The notes under the pieces were generated by a model. That model was not told where the DNA came from and made no database searches. It saw only the letters and a program-made list of their open reading frames with translations. The position numbers were made by a program, and so were the translations under genes. Source: Bacilli bacterium (lineage in GTDB: Bacteria > Bacillota_I > Bacilli_A > RF39 > UBA660). From it: a stretch of 8,865 bases of DNA. How positions within the stretch are numbered: position 1 is the first letter of the stretch; each line of letters begins with the position of its first letter. Location of the stretch: assembly GCA_022793565.1 (NCBI GenBank), contig JAAWDC010000093.1:1-8865 (forward strand), read 5' to 3'. This document shows positions 1-7,217 of this stretch, one piece after another.

Positions 1-106
1 AACTTGCCTTTTTCTTCTTATTATAAGAAAGAATACTTTGATAGACTTTCAAAATATTTTTCTCTTCATTATATGCAGGGATAATTAACAAGACTTTCTT
101 CTCCAT
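1..106 (-). CDS. Family 2 glycosyltransferase, N-terminal fragment (cut by left window edge)
   Basis: Thirty-five codons are visible from an ATG at 106-104 before the window ends. The translation begins MEKKVLLIIPAYNEEKNI, the classic first beta-strand and nucleotide-sugar-binding start of GT-A fold GT2 enzymes (xxxIPAYNEE), of the type found in DPM1-like polyprenyl-phosphate sugar transferases. The start is supported by GAGGTG at 116-111, four bases before the ATG. Only 11 bases separate it from the stop of the DUF2142 gene upstream, so the two are almost certainly co-transcribed. By family, the enzyme would transfer a sugar from a nucleotide donor in the cytoplasm, possibly to undecaprenyl phosphate; a GT-C-like partner encoded immediately upstream fits this, but the deciding C-terminal part (membrane helices or not) is outside the window. 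Family call fairly sure; acceptor unknown. Confidence 0.78.
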   Translation of the reverse strand, partial: MEKKVLLIIPAYNEEKNILKVYQSILSYNKKKKAS

Positions 107-117
107 AAAACACCTCA

Positions 118-1527
118 CTATACCCAAAAACGAACTAAATTTACCAAAATACTAACAGCTAAACAAGTACTTAAAACAAAAACTGATTTCAAAAAATAAG
201 TCTTAGTAAATTCCTGAATTCTTTTGTTACGATCAAAAATTCGATTAGAAAATAAAATAGGACAACAAATTAATAATGGTAAAAAATATCTCCCTTGAAC
301 ACCTGTAATTTGATCTCCACCAACAACTCCAAATATTTTAGGAGTCCAATCTATATACATTATTGTATACATTCCTACAACGGATAAGATTAGAATCAAA
401 AGAACAGTCATTTTTAGTTTATAAGAAATTTGAACCTTCTCACTAATAGCATCCATCACAAATACAAAAAGGAGATTCAAAAAAGACAACATAAGAAATA
501 ATGGTGGCATCTGAGTATCTAATAAGCCAAAAGTTCCTATCATCCAACAAAGTTGTATACGTAATTGACCTAAAAAATTAAAAATTAAAATCTTAGTATA
601 ATCAAACGGATGAGTTAAAATAAATCGAAGTTGATCCGAAGCCAAAGTCTTGGTAGGTTCTACATCTAAAAAATAATTTGGAAGTTTTAATAAAACAGTA
701 AACAGAAAAACAATACCTGCAATCTTAAAATAAGTTTGAAATTTATCTTTATCACTCTTACCAATAAATTTATCTTTTGGAACAAAAAGTAATAGAAGTA
801 ACAATAAAGAATATACCACTTTAACATTCAGAAGAATATATCCAATCACACAAAATAATATAAAATGCTTCTTTTGAAACAGTTCCTTTTTATCATAAAT
901 TAATTTAAGAATATAAGCGATAGCTAATAAAGAAACTGGAATCAACAAGTTATCATATGTTACCATACTACCTAGAAAAAGAGACATTGGCAATAACAGA
1001 ATCGCCATCATACTTTTCTTAAATACAGGTGTTACTTTCAAGGCAAAATAACCAATTGTCAAATAGGAAATTAAGGAAAAGAATCTTGCAAAATACAGCA
1101 TAAATGCTGTAGATGGAGTACCATCAACAAAAATAGGAGATACCAATTTTGCAAAAAGAATTCCTGTAGCGGGAATTAAATGAGCAATAGGTGCAACTTT
1201 TGAGGTAGAAACCTCTCGTAATGTTTTATGAGAAAAATCTGAAGGAAAAAATTGATCACTATAAAAATCTTTATATGTATACTTATAATCAAGATCTTCT
1301 CGTACAGATAACTTGTCTTCAATATATAAATGCATCACATCAGGAATTTTCAACCCACTAATTTTACCATTAGATAATGCATAGAATCGACCTTCAGAGA
1401 TAGTATACGCTTTCTTAAAATGACTATCCTCATCAGGAGATTGAAAAGGTGGAATAAGAAAAATAAATAAACAACCAAAGAAAAACCCCAACAATAAAAA
1501 TAATTTCTCGATCTCTACTTTTTTCAT
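118..1527 (-). CDS. DUF2142 family multi-spanning membrane protein, GT-C-like
   Basis: A 469-residue integral membrane protein with roughly ten to twelve hydrophobic segments (for example residues 9-25, 142-163, 172-211, 222-249, 266-281, 372-391, 446-466). Family landmarks of DUF2142 are visible: PPFQSPDEDSHF at 26-37 just after the first helix, LPMSLFLGSMVTYDN at 179-193, and GVQGRYFLP at 409-417. The acidic cluster D32/E33/D34 in the first large outer loop (about 26-112) sits where GT-C glycosyltransferases carry their catalytic acid, so a polyprenyl-phosphate-sugar-dependent transfer outside the membrane is a reasonable inference; DUF2142 activity is not generally established. The ATG start at 1527 has GGAGAA at 1541-1536, which overlaps the last codons of the preceding gene, and only 3 bases separate the two genes, indicating translational coupling. 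It is followed after 11 bases by a GT2 gene that could supply its lipid-linked sugar. Length and hydrophobicity look intact. Confidence 0.86.
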   Translation of the reverse strand: MKKVEIEKLFLLLGFFFGCLFIFLIPPFQSPDEDSHFKKAYTISEGRFYALSNGKISGLKIPDVMHLYIEDKLSVREDLDYKYTYKDFYSDQFFPSDFSHKTLREVSTSKVAPIAHLIPATGILFAKLVSPIFVDGTPSTAFMLYFARFFSLISYLTIGYFALKVTPVFKKSMMAILLLPMSLFLGSMVTYDNLLIPVSLLAIAYILKLIYDKKELFQKKHFILFCVIGYILLNVKVVYSLLLLLLLFVPKDKFIGKSDKDKFQTYFKIAGIVFLFTVLLKLPNYFLDVEPTKTLASDQLRFILTHPFDYTKILIFNFLGQLRIQLCWMIGTFGLLDTQMPPLFLMLSFLNLLFVFVMDAISEKVQISYKLKMTVLLILILSVVGMYTIMYIDWTPKIFGVVGGDQITGVQGRYFLPLLICCPILFSNRIFDRNKRIQEFTKTYFLKSVFVLSTCLAVSILVNLVRFWV

Positions 1528-1530
1528 AAA

Positions 1531-3696
1531 CTATTCTCCAATATACGTATCTACAATTTGCTTTTCGATATTTTTCCAATTTCTAGAATCCACAGTTTGC
1601 TGCCCATTCTTCACAAGTTTTTCCCGAAGTTTTCCATCTCGAGAAAGAACCTCTATCTTTTTAAGCGCCTCTTCTATGTTTCCAGCCTCGTAAAACAAAC
1701 AATTTTCTTGATCTTTCAAATACTCGACATTTCCATCATTTGGAACAACCACACAACACCCACCAGTAGCCATCATTTCAAGAGGTGGATAAGAAAAACT
1801 TTCTAGAAGACTAGATTTAATCAAAATATCTGCATTCTGATAAACTTCACTCACTTGATCGTAAGGAACTCGGTGCATAAACTTATCGACATAATACCAT
1901 TTCTTAGGAGTCCCCTGATAAGATAAAAAATGAATTTCGTATTTTTCCTTATCTAATTTTTCAACAATTCTAAAACTTTCATCCACATTTTTATAATAAT
2001 CATCACTATTTCCCTCTACCAAGATCTTAATTTTTCCACTAAAATTCCTTTTCTTATATGGGAATTGCTCAGGACGAATACCATTGGGAATATAAGAAAC
2101 TACTCTCTCATATTTTGTCTCTAACCATTCCTGACACCATTTGGATATCGTAATATATTGAACATCATCATAACTATATGTAGAATTAGCAGTCAGTTTT
2201 GAAAAATCTCCAAATTTCATAAAATCAGTTTCGTAATTTTGGACCAAGTAAGCTCTTTTCCCTACTTTAGGATATTGAAGTACATAGTCTAGGGTTGTCC
2301 AAAGAGAAGCTACCATTACATCAATCTTAGCATCGATAGAATCCTTAATATTGGAAATAACATTAATTTCTCCATCTTGATTTACAATGTTATCATTTGG
2401 ATGATCAGAATTAATAATAAAAGCATGTACACCATATTTTTTCAAAATACTACAATGTTTCAAAATAACATTCACACCACCACTAATATTAGTAGTAGGT
2501 AAAACAAATGCTACAGTTTTAGGAAGCTTACTTGTAATAAATTTAGCAAGAGGATATCCAGTATATGTAGTCACATTTTCTTTTATTACTCGGCGATGTG
2601 CATTAAGCCCAATTCGCTCACGAGTTTCACAATTAGATACTAACTGATCCAAAACACGCTCCCAATCCTTTGGGGTAGCACATAAGAAACCATCTTCTCC
2701 ATCACGAATCATTTCATGAAAGGCTCCAACATCAGAAGCTACAGTAGGAACTTTACAAAGTGCAGCCTCTACCCATTTGTTCTCAGATTTTGCTTCATTA
2801 AAAATGCTAACTTCCAGTGGAGCCAAATTAATATCTAAAGAAGCAATGACCTCTGGTAAATTCATCCAAGATGTAAAAGGAGAAAATAGAATTCGATCAG
2901 AAAAGGATTGTAACTCCTCTGGAATATCTAACAAGCCAACTACTTTCAAATATACATTTGAATGCTTTTCCATTATTGACCGAATAGTCGGCATTATAAG
3001 TTCAAAATCAGCGTTATGCGTAATACTTCCACTCAAGTATCCAATCACTACTTTATCAGAAGATAGCGTCTTATTTTTTAAAGCACGTAAAGACAATTCT
3101 ACCATCTTTTCAGATGCTACATTTCGATTAATAAAAACTTCCTTTACATACTTTTTTAACTCTTTAGCCAAAGTAGGCGTTGTTGTAATCGCATAATCAC
3201 ATTTTCGAAGAGTATCCCCCATTCTCTTAACACCATCATAATATAAATCAAGTTCTTCCTTACTTAAACTATTTAAATGCTTAATAGTCTTTGTATAGGA
3301 TTTATCAAAAACTAAATCATCAATATCATAGAAAATTACCTTATTTTGTAATTTAGCCTTCTCTATAAAGTCCTTAACAGTATCCGTAATAGGACAACGG
3401 AAAAAGACGAAAGTTCGATAATACTTCTCCATCTCTAAATTAAGTTGCTCATAAAAAACAAAATCAGCAGTTAATCCATTAGCCAGTAATTGTTCAATCT
3501 GATGATCTACACGATATCTAGATGGGTGCGGTAAAGTGCATCCATTGATAAAAAGAACATCTTTATATACCTTCTTTTCGTTTTTAGGAATTAAACGCTT
3601 TTTCAAATATCTAACAGATTTAAAAGTCAAACTCTTCAATCCCTCTTCCCGATATGTTTCCTTTGATTTTGTTAGAATGTATTTAATATTTGCCAT
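1531..3696 (-). CDS. Two-domain (double GT-B) glycosyltransferase, WsaF-like second half
   Basis: A 721-residue soluble protein in two halves. Residues about 45-385 form one GT-B-like unit with HPSRYRVDHQ at 57-66, DIDDLVF at 124-130, GYLSGSITHNADF at 219-231 and a C-terminal SENKWVEAALCKVPTVAS at 304-321, which resembles the donor-binding helix of GT4 enzymes. Residues about 393-721 form a second unit with SGGVNVI at 405-411, QNYETDF at 486-492, PNGI at 537-540 and an EX7E motif, E632 to E640, in LLESFSYPPLEMMATG. The second half resembles WsaF-type rhamnosyltransferases. The protein probably adds two residues, or makes two linkages, during chain growth on the inner face of the membrane; donor and linkage cannot be read from sequence. 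The ATG at 3696 is preceded by AGGAGGG at 3709-3703, a strong SD that overlaps the stop of the preceding GT2. The first ~40 residues are basic and may contact membrane or the exporter complex (inference). Confidence 0.86.
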   Translation of the reverse strand: MANIKYILTKSKETYREEGLKSLTFKSVRYLKKRLIPKNEKKVYKDVLFINGCTLPHPSRYRVDHQIEQLLANGLTADFVFYEQLNLEMEKYYRTFVFFRCPITDTVKDFIEKAKLQNKVIFYDIDDLVFDKSYTKTIKHLNSLSKEELDLYYDGVKRMGDTLRKCDYAITTTPTLAKELKKYVKEVFINRNVASEKMVELSLRALKNKTLSSDKVVIGYLSGSITHNADFELIMPTIRSIMEKHSNVYLKVVGLLDIPEELQSFSDRILFSPFTSWMNLPEVIASLDINLAPLEVSIFNEAKSENKWVEAALCKVPTVASDVGAFHEMIRDGEDGFLCATPKDWERVLDQLVSNCETRERIGLNAHRRVIKENVTTYTGYPLAKFITSKLPKTVAFVLPTTNISGGVNVILKHCSILKKYGVHAFIINSDHPNDNIVNQDGEINVISNIKDSIDAKIDVMVASLWTTLDYVLQYPKVGKRAYLVQNYETDFMKFGDFSKLTANSTYSYDDVQYITISKWCQEWLETKYERVVSYIPNGIRPEQFPYKKRNFSGKIKILVEGNSDDYYKNVDESFRIVEKLDKEKYEIHFLSYQGTPKKWYYVDKFMHRVPYDQVSEVYQNADILIKSSLLESFSYPPLEMMATGGCCVVVPNDGNVEYLKDQENCLFYEAGNIEEALKKIEVLSRDGKLREKLVKNGQQTVDSRNWKNIEKQIVDTYIGE

Positions 3697-3702
3697 ATGC
3701 TT

Positions 3703-3709
3703 CCCTCCT
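3703..3709 (-). promoter_or_regulatory. Ribosome binding site of the double GT gene, overlapping the upstream stop
   Basis: Read on the minus strand the site is AGGAGGG, a near-perfect anti-16S match, six bases before the ATG at 3696. Its first two bases belong to the TAG stop of the GT2 gene (3710-3708). A ribosome finishing the GT2 would sit on this site, so translation of the two enzymes is probably coupled. Confidence 0.8.
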
Positions 3710-4547
3710 ATTTTGAATACTTACCATATCTCTCCCTTTTATAATCTAAATACCCTAAAAAAATACTTTTTAGTTTTCTAAATTTATCATCTTCATAACA
3801 TATAATTTTAAATATAAGACCCTTAATTTTCACTAAAATACGACAAAAATCAGGCGCAATATCAGAATAATGATCCCGAATATATCGATAATTTCTAGTC
3901 ATATAATAAATTCTTAAATAATTATGATTATCACACATAAATTCTTTCTTAAAGAATTGTCGATAAAAAATATCACCTAAATCATGCTCCAATTCAATAT
4001 CATTGATTCTAATAATCTTATACTTATTCTTTCTTAAATTTAAGCAATATTCAATATCGACACCATCAATAAATAAAAAATCCTTAAACCCACCTATTTT
4101 CTGATAAATATCTAAATTAAGTAAATTTCCAGAAGTCATAACATCGAGTGGATAATCGATCGAATCCTTAGGTTTCTCTATTTTAAGTTTAGTCCGATGC
4201 CATGGACTAATAATTCCTACTTTTTTTAAATTTTTAGTACTTGCTATCTTTTTTAATTTTTCTAAGTCATCAAAAGAGAACCTACTATCTTGATCCATCG
4301 TCAATAAAAAATTATATCCATCCTCAATTGCCTTATGTGCCGCCAAATTTAAAGCTTTGGCTATCCCCATATTTTCATTATAAAAAATATACTCAATCTT
4401 TTTTGAGTTTGGAACAATTTTCTTATGGTCTTGTCCCTCACTATTATCTACAATATAAAGCTTTTCAACAGAATCTATATATGTATAAATATTATCCACA
4501 TCCTTTTGTGAAGGATGATACCAAACTACCACACCTGCTAACTTCAT
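3708..4547 (-). CDS. GT2 family glycosyltransferase, RgpB/RhlC-like rhamnosyltransferase
   Basis: A 279-residue GT-A enzyme of the bacterial rhamnosyltransferase group. Visible motifs: the N-terminal GVVVWYHPS (5-13), VDNS (33-36), NENMGIAKALNLAA (57-70), the metal and nucleotide-binding DQD at 85-87, SGNLLNLDIYQKIGGF (139-154), the catalytic-region DGVDIEYCLNL (161-171), HDLG (188-191) and the late YYMTRNYRYI (214-223). This combination, especially DQDS, SGNL, GGF with a DxE/Y segment, and the YYxxRN motif, is typical of RgpB, RfbF and RhlC proteins, which use dTDP-L-rhamnose. By context it extends a lipid-linked glycan in the cytoplasm. The start ATG at 4547 has GAGGAG at 4561-4556 lying within the end of the permease gene, two bases after whose stop it begins. 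Length is normal for the family. The rhamnose donor is likely but not proven; no dTDP-rhamnose genes are in this window. Confidence 0.9.
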   Translation of the reverse strand: MKLAGVVVWYHPSQKDVDNIYTYIDSVEKLYIVDNSEGQDHKKIVPNSKKIEYIFYNENMGIAKALNLAAHKAIEDGYNFLLTMDQDSRFSFDDLEKLKKIASTKNLKKVGIISPWHRTKLKIEKPKDSIDYPLDVMTSGNLLNLDIYQKIGGFKDFLFIDGVDIEYCLNLRKNKYKIIRINDIELEHDLGDIFYRQFFKKEFMCDNHNYLRIYYMTRNYRYIRDHYSDIAPDFCRILVKIKGLIFKIICYEDDKFRKLKSIFLGYLDYKRERYGKYSK

Positions 4548-4549
4548 AA

Positions 4550-5332
4550 CTATAACTCCTCGGCAAATCCCTTTTCGAGTTTTCTAAAAATACATAATCC
4601 AACATAAAAAGCAATAAGACCAATTCCTAAAGTAACCAATAAAGAGAAAATATCAGGAAGTGTTTGATAATAAAAAATATCTCGGTAACTATTGATAAGA
4701 ATCGCAAAAGGATTTATTTTAATAATCCACTCTAAAGAACTTCCAGCAAACATTTCTTTGGAATACAAAATTGGAGTAGCATAAAATAACATATTTACAA
4801 AAAAGTTAATTATATATTCCGCATCACGTACATAAACATTAACCGCACTAGTAATTAATATAATCGCCTGTTGAACGACATACTGAACAAGCAAAATTAA
4901 AGGGAAAATAAATACATACCAACTAAATCCAATTCCACTAAATATTAAAAATAAACACATAACCAAGCAGGAAATCATAAAATTAATCGCTCCACTTAAA
5001 TTAACTGAAATTGGTAAAATTTCCCTTGGGAAATATACTTTTTTCAAAATCCCACCATTCAGTAATACTGTAGTAGTTCCCTGACTAATTACTGTAGTAA
5101 AGTAATTCCAAGGCAAAATCCCGATAATTAAATATGTTACATAATGTGGTTCTGTATTTTTCAAAATAAGTGGAAAAACAATCGCATACACGAGTGTCAT
5201 TAATAAAGGATTGACAAAAGACCATAATACGCCCAAAAAAGATCCCTTATATTTACCACGAATCTCTTTTTGTACATTACTCTTTAATAACTGCCGATAC
5301 GCATATAAATTGCGAAACAACTCTTTTAACAT
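4550..5332 (-). CDS. Polysaccharide ABC exporter, permease subunit (Wzm/TagG/RgpC type)
   Basis: A 260-residue ABC2-type membrane protein. Family marks: the amphipathic N-terminal segment with KSNVQKEIRGKYKGSFLGVLW leading into helix 1, GILPWNYF in helix 2, the loop LKKVYFPREILP, the VNVYVRDAEYI segment, and the C-terminal INPFAILINSYRDIFYY. About six membrane helices are expected, which matches two such subunits per exporter. Together with the adjacent ATPase it would carry an undecaprenyl-diphosphate-linked glycan across the membrane. I chose the ATG at 5332, one base after the ATPase stop, preceded by GGA at a short spacing. A GTG at 5341 would add three residues and overlap the ATPase by 8 bases, but its SD spacing (AAAGG, about 3-4 bases) is poorer. 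Name by analogy is rgpC, wzm or tagG; I leave the symbol empty because the polymer is unknown. Confidence 0.93.
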   Translation of the reverse strand: MLKELFRNLYAYRQLLKSNVQKEIRGKYKGSFLGVLWSFVNPLLMTLVYAIVFPLILKNTEPHYVTYLIIGILPWNYFTTVISQGTTTVLLNGGILKKVYFPREILPISVNLSGAINFMISCLVMCLFLIFSGIGFSWYVFIFPLILLVQYVVQQAIILITSAVNVYVRDAEYIINFFVNMLFYATPILYSKEMFAGSSLEWIIKINPFAILINSYRDIFYYQTLPDIFSLLVTLGIGLIAFYVGLCIFRKLEKGFAEEL

Positions 5333-5333
5333 A

Positions 5334-6083
5334 CTATCCACACACCTTTAAATACTCTTCAATAACCTTAGAACAAACTCCATCAGAACAAACTTCTCCA
5401 TTATGAACCCAAACAGCTCGATCACAAAGTTTTTTAATAGAATCTAGAGAATGACTTACAATCACGATAGTCTTTCCACTATCCTTTAATTCTTGAAGTT
5501 TTGAAAAGCATTTTTCCTGAAAATGTTGATCCCCAACTGCCAAAATCTCATCAATTAACAGTATTTCAGCATCTACATTAATCGCTACTGAAAAGGCAAG
5601 ACGCATATACATCCCTGAAGAATAAGTTCTAACTGGACTATCAATAAAATCTTCTAATTCTGAAAACTCAATAATATTCCCAACTCGCTCATCAATCTCT
5701 GCTGCTGTCAAACCAAAAATAGATGCATTAAAGTAAATATTCTCACGACCTGTAAAATCAGGATGAAACCCTGCTCCTAGTTCAAGTAAAGAGGTCAATT
5801 TACCATCTATTCTAATTTCTCCCTCTGTTGGATAAATGATTTTAGTCATCAACTTCAAAAGTGTACTTTTCCCACTTCCATTAACACCAATCAAAGCAAC
5901 AGTTTCCCCTTTTTTTATTTTAACATCTACATTTCGAAGTACTTCATGTCTTCCTACTCTAGATATAGACTTATCCTTCTTCCAAAAAACAAGTCTTTCT
6001 TTTAAGGTATATGGTTTATCATAAACCATTTTAAAACTCTTTGATACTTTATCCACAATAATTGCATATTTATTCTTCATCAT
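5334..6083 (-). CDS. Polysaccharide ABC exporter, ATP-binding subunit (Wzt/TagH type, short form)
   Basis: A 249-residue ATPase with all nucleotide-binding motifs: Walker A GVNGSGKST at 66-74, the family-specific Q-loop region LLELGAGFHPDFTGRENI (99-116), the ABC signature as YSSGM at 154-158, Walker B ILLIDE at 174-179 followed by the D-loop VGD (183-185), and the switch His211. The long N-terminal stretch before Walker A with SKSFKMVYDKPYTLKERL (14-31) is typical of Wzt, TagH and RgpD proteins. It ends about 35 residues after the switch histidine, so the C-terminal carbohydrate-binding domain of O9a-type Wzt, and the longer tail I recall for RgpD, is absent. Two ATGs stand in tandem (6083 and 6080); the GGTGGT at 6089-6084 is better spaced for the second, so the real protein may be one residue shorter. 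It follows a 66-base gap with a possible internal promoter and is one base from the permease start. Confidence 0.96.
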   Translation of the reverse strand: MMKNKYAIIVDKVSKSFKMVYDKPYTLKERLVFWKKDKSISRVGRHEVLRNVDVKIKKGETVALIGVNGSGKSTLLKLMTKIIYPTEGEIRIDGKLTSLLELGAGFHPDFTGRENIYFNASIFGLTAAEIDERVGNIIEFSELEDFIDSPVRTYSSGMYMRLAFSVAINVDAEILLIDEILAVGDQHFQEKCFSKLQELKDSGKTIVIVSHSLDSIKKLCDRAVWVHNGEVCSDGVCSKVIEEYLKVCG

Positions 6084-6163
6084 ACCACCATAATAATTAT
6101 ATCAAATATAGCTATAGATAGCAAATATAACGTGTATTTAACAAATATTCTACTTTTTAACAC
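6080..6163 (-). CDS. Possible 27-codon hydrophobic leader ORF overlapping the ATPase start (tentative)
   Basis: An open frame begins at GTG (6163-6161) and ends at TGA (6082-6080), overlapping the ATPase start in the arrangement ATGATG. The peptide has a basic front (LKSRIFVKY) and a hydrophobic rest, like a single membrane helix. GGAGGG precedes the GTG, though the spacing of 2-3 bases is short. It starts inside the last codons of the acyltransferase in a different frame. Against it: the stretch is so AT-rich that hydrophobic codons are expected, a 27-codon open frame is not rare by chance, and the same bases look like a promoter. I recognise no homologue. Low confidence; listed because it bridges the only sizeable gap between complete genes. 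Confidence 0.15.
   Translation of the reverse strand: MLKSRIFVKYTLYLLSIAIFDIIIMVV
6096..6124 (-). promoter_or_regulatory. Candidate sigma-A promoter in front of the exporter genes
   Basis: On the minus strand TTGCTA (6124-6119, 4 of 6 matches to TTGACA) is followed after exactly 17 bases by a perfect TATAAT (6101-6096). A TGA directly before it (6104-6102) makes an extended -10 element. A start site about 6-7 bases downstream would fall near 6089, leaving a leader of under 10 bases before the ATPase ATG and placing the GGTGGT ribosome site at the very 5' end, which is unusual. It could allow exporter and downstream glycosyltransferases to be expressed apart from the genes upstream. AT-rich DNA makes chance TATAAT matches common, so this remains a prediction. 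Confidence 0.5.
6103..6148. repeat. Three 7-bp direct repeats (CAAATAT) spaced 19-20 bases apart
   Basis: On the plus strand CAAATAT occurs exactly at 6103-6109, 6122-6128 and 6142-6148; on the transcribed strand this reads ATATTTG. Centre spacings are 19 and 20 bases, close to two helical turns, so all three copies would lie on the same face of the DNA. The middle copy overlaps the candidate -35 box and the lower one overlaps the extended -10. A perfect 10-bp palindrome TATAGCTATA (6107-6116) lies in the promoter spacer. Such a layout suits a regulator site, but the motif is AT-only except for one base and could be chance. Confidence 0.4.
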
Positions 6164-7208
6164 GTCCCTCCGTTAAAAATAAATAAGCTTTAGGAAGGTA
6201 AATGTAAAATAACTGACCCAACAATATTGTAATGATTACAATAAAAATACTAATCAATACACGTAATCCAAAAAGTTTATAAAAAGAAACATATCTTCCC
6301 ATCAAATGAAAATAATCAAGTACTTTCGCAACACCCCAAATGAATATCCATTGAGCAGCATATGTAAAAAAGGTTCTATGATACCACCAATGATCTTTAT
6401 AATTAAATATCTTACTTGGTAAAATCATCCACCAAAAAACTGCCTGTGCTTGTAATAAAATAACATAAACAATCCCTGTAATCCTAACAGGAAAATTATT
6501 GAAATATTGACCATATAAAATCAAAAGACAAACAGACAAAACAACACTCAAAATCCTTGAATAATACTTTTCCTTATTAATATTATCAAAGTAAAATTTC
6601 CCTAAAAATCCACCAAGAAAATAATATGGAAAAGCTATTTTCAAATGTTCCTGAAAAGGGGAAAGTAAAATAACTTCAATGGAGGAACCAGAAATTGGAA
6701 TATTAATATAATAAGAAAAGATGAACAGTAAAACTAATACAAGAATACTAACTTTTTTGGATCTAAAAATCCATAGAAAAACAGGAGATAGTAGTACTAA
6801 GAATATCAAAACCTCAATAAACCATAAAGCTCCATCAAAACTAGACGTCAGTAAATAAAGGGGAATATATTTATATTGCATATTCCTTAAATGATCCATA
6901 AGCAAAAAACATATAACACTCCATGCCAAATATGGGACCCCATAGCGCCTAATTTTCTTTTTGATCGTTAATTTAATATGATCAAATGTCAAATCTTTAT
7001 ATAGTAAGAAACCCGATGCAACAAAGAAAAAAGGCACAGCTGTACAACTAAGAGTTTGAAAAAAAGAATCAATATAAGAACATATTCCCCCAGTATTTGA
7101 TCGAATTCCCCACTGTAAAGGATTGGAGTGCATATATACAATCAAGATAGATGAAATAAAGTAGAACAAATATAACTTAGAACTCACTAATTTTTTTAAC
7201 TTCTTCAT
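6150..7208 (-). CDS. Acyltransferase-3 family membrane protein, probable polysaccharide O-acetyltransferase
   Basis: A 352-residue protein with about ten membrane helices, of the OafA/WecH-like acyltransferase-3 family. Seen in order: the first helix carrying the likely catalytic His27 (SSILIVYMHSNP, 19-30), the diagnostic VPFFFVASGFLLY at 58-70, a basic cytoplasmic loop KKKIRRYGVPYLAW at 83-96, LWFIEVLIFLVLLSP at 128-142 and FPYYFLGGFLG at 193-203. Members move acetyl or other acyl groups, often from acetyl-CoA, onto sugars at the membrane; here the growing or exported glycan is the obvious substrate (inference). The start is the ATG at 7208, which has an ideal GGAGGT at 7217-7212. A longer frame beginning with TTG at 7241 would add 11 residues but would bury this ribosome site within the gene. 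The gene follows the GT61 gene after 47 bases, and a weak 8-bp inverted repeat lies at its end. Confidence 0.92.
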   Translation of the reverse strand: MKKLKKLVSSKLYLFYFISSILIVYMHSNPLQWGIRSNTGGICSYIDSFFQTLSCTAVPFFFVASGFLLYKDLTFDHIKLTIKKKIRRYGVPYLAWSVICFLLMDHLRNMQYKYIPLYLLTSSFDGALWFIEVLIFLVLLSPVFLWIFRSKKVSILVLVLLFIFSYYINIPISGSSIEVILLSPFQEHLKIAFPYYFLGGFLGKFYFDNINKEKYYSRILSVVLSVCLLILYGQYFNNFPVRITGIVYVILLQAQAVFWWMILPSKIFNYKDHWWYHRTFFTYAAQWIFIWGVAKVLDYFHLMGRYVSFYKLFGLRVLISIFIVIITILLGQLFYIYLPKAYLFLTEGRVKK

Positions 7209-7211
7209 ATA

Positions 7212-7217
7212 ACCTCC
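7212..7217 (-). promoter_or_regulatory. Ribosome binding site that decides the acyltransferase start
   Basis: Minus-strand GGAGGT, four to five bases from the ATG at 7208 when counted from GGAGG. It is a full match to the anti-SD core and selects this ATG over the in-frame TTG at 7241, whose upstream region shows no comparable site. Confidence 0.82.

Noticed and set aside
1558..1806. Plus-strand open frame of 82 codons
   Set aside because: Lies antisense within the double GT-B gene, has no ribosome site or family motif, and its composition mirrors the real gene.
2777..3196. Plus-strand open frame of 139 codons
   Set aside because: Longest antisense frame, but it is wholly inside the first GT-B domain, whose motifs are intact on the minus strand; no recognisable protein features.
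4241..4549. Plus-strand open frame of 102 codons
   Set aside because: Antisense to the conserved N-terminal half of the GT2 gene, including its DQD motif; no start signal.
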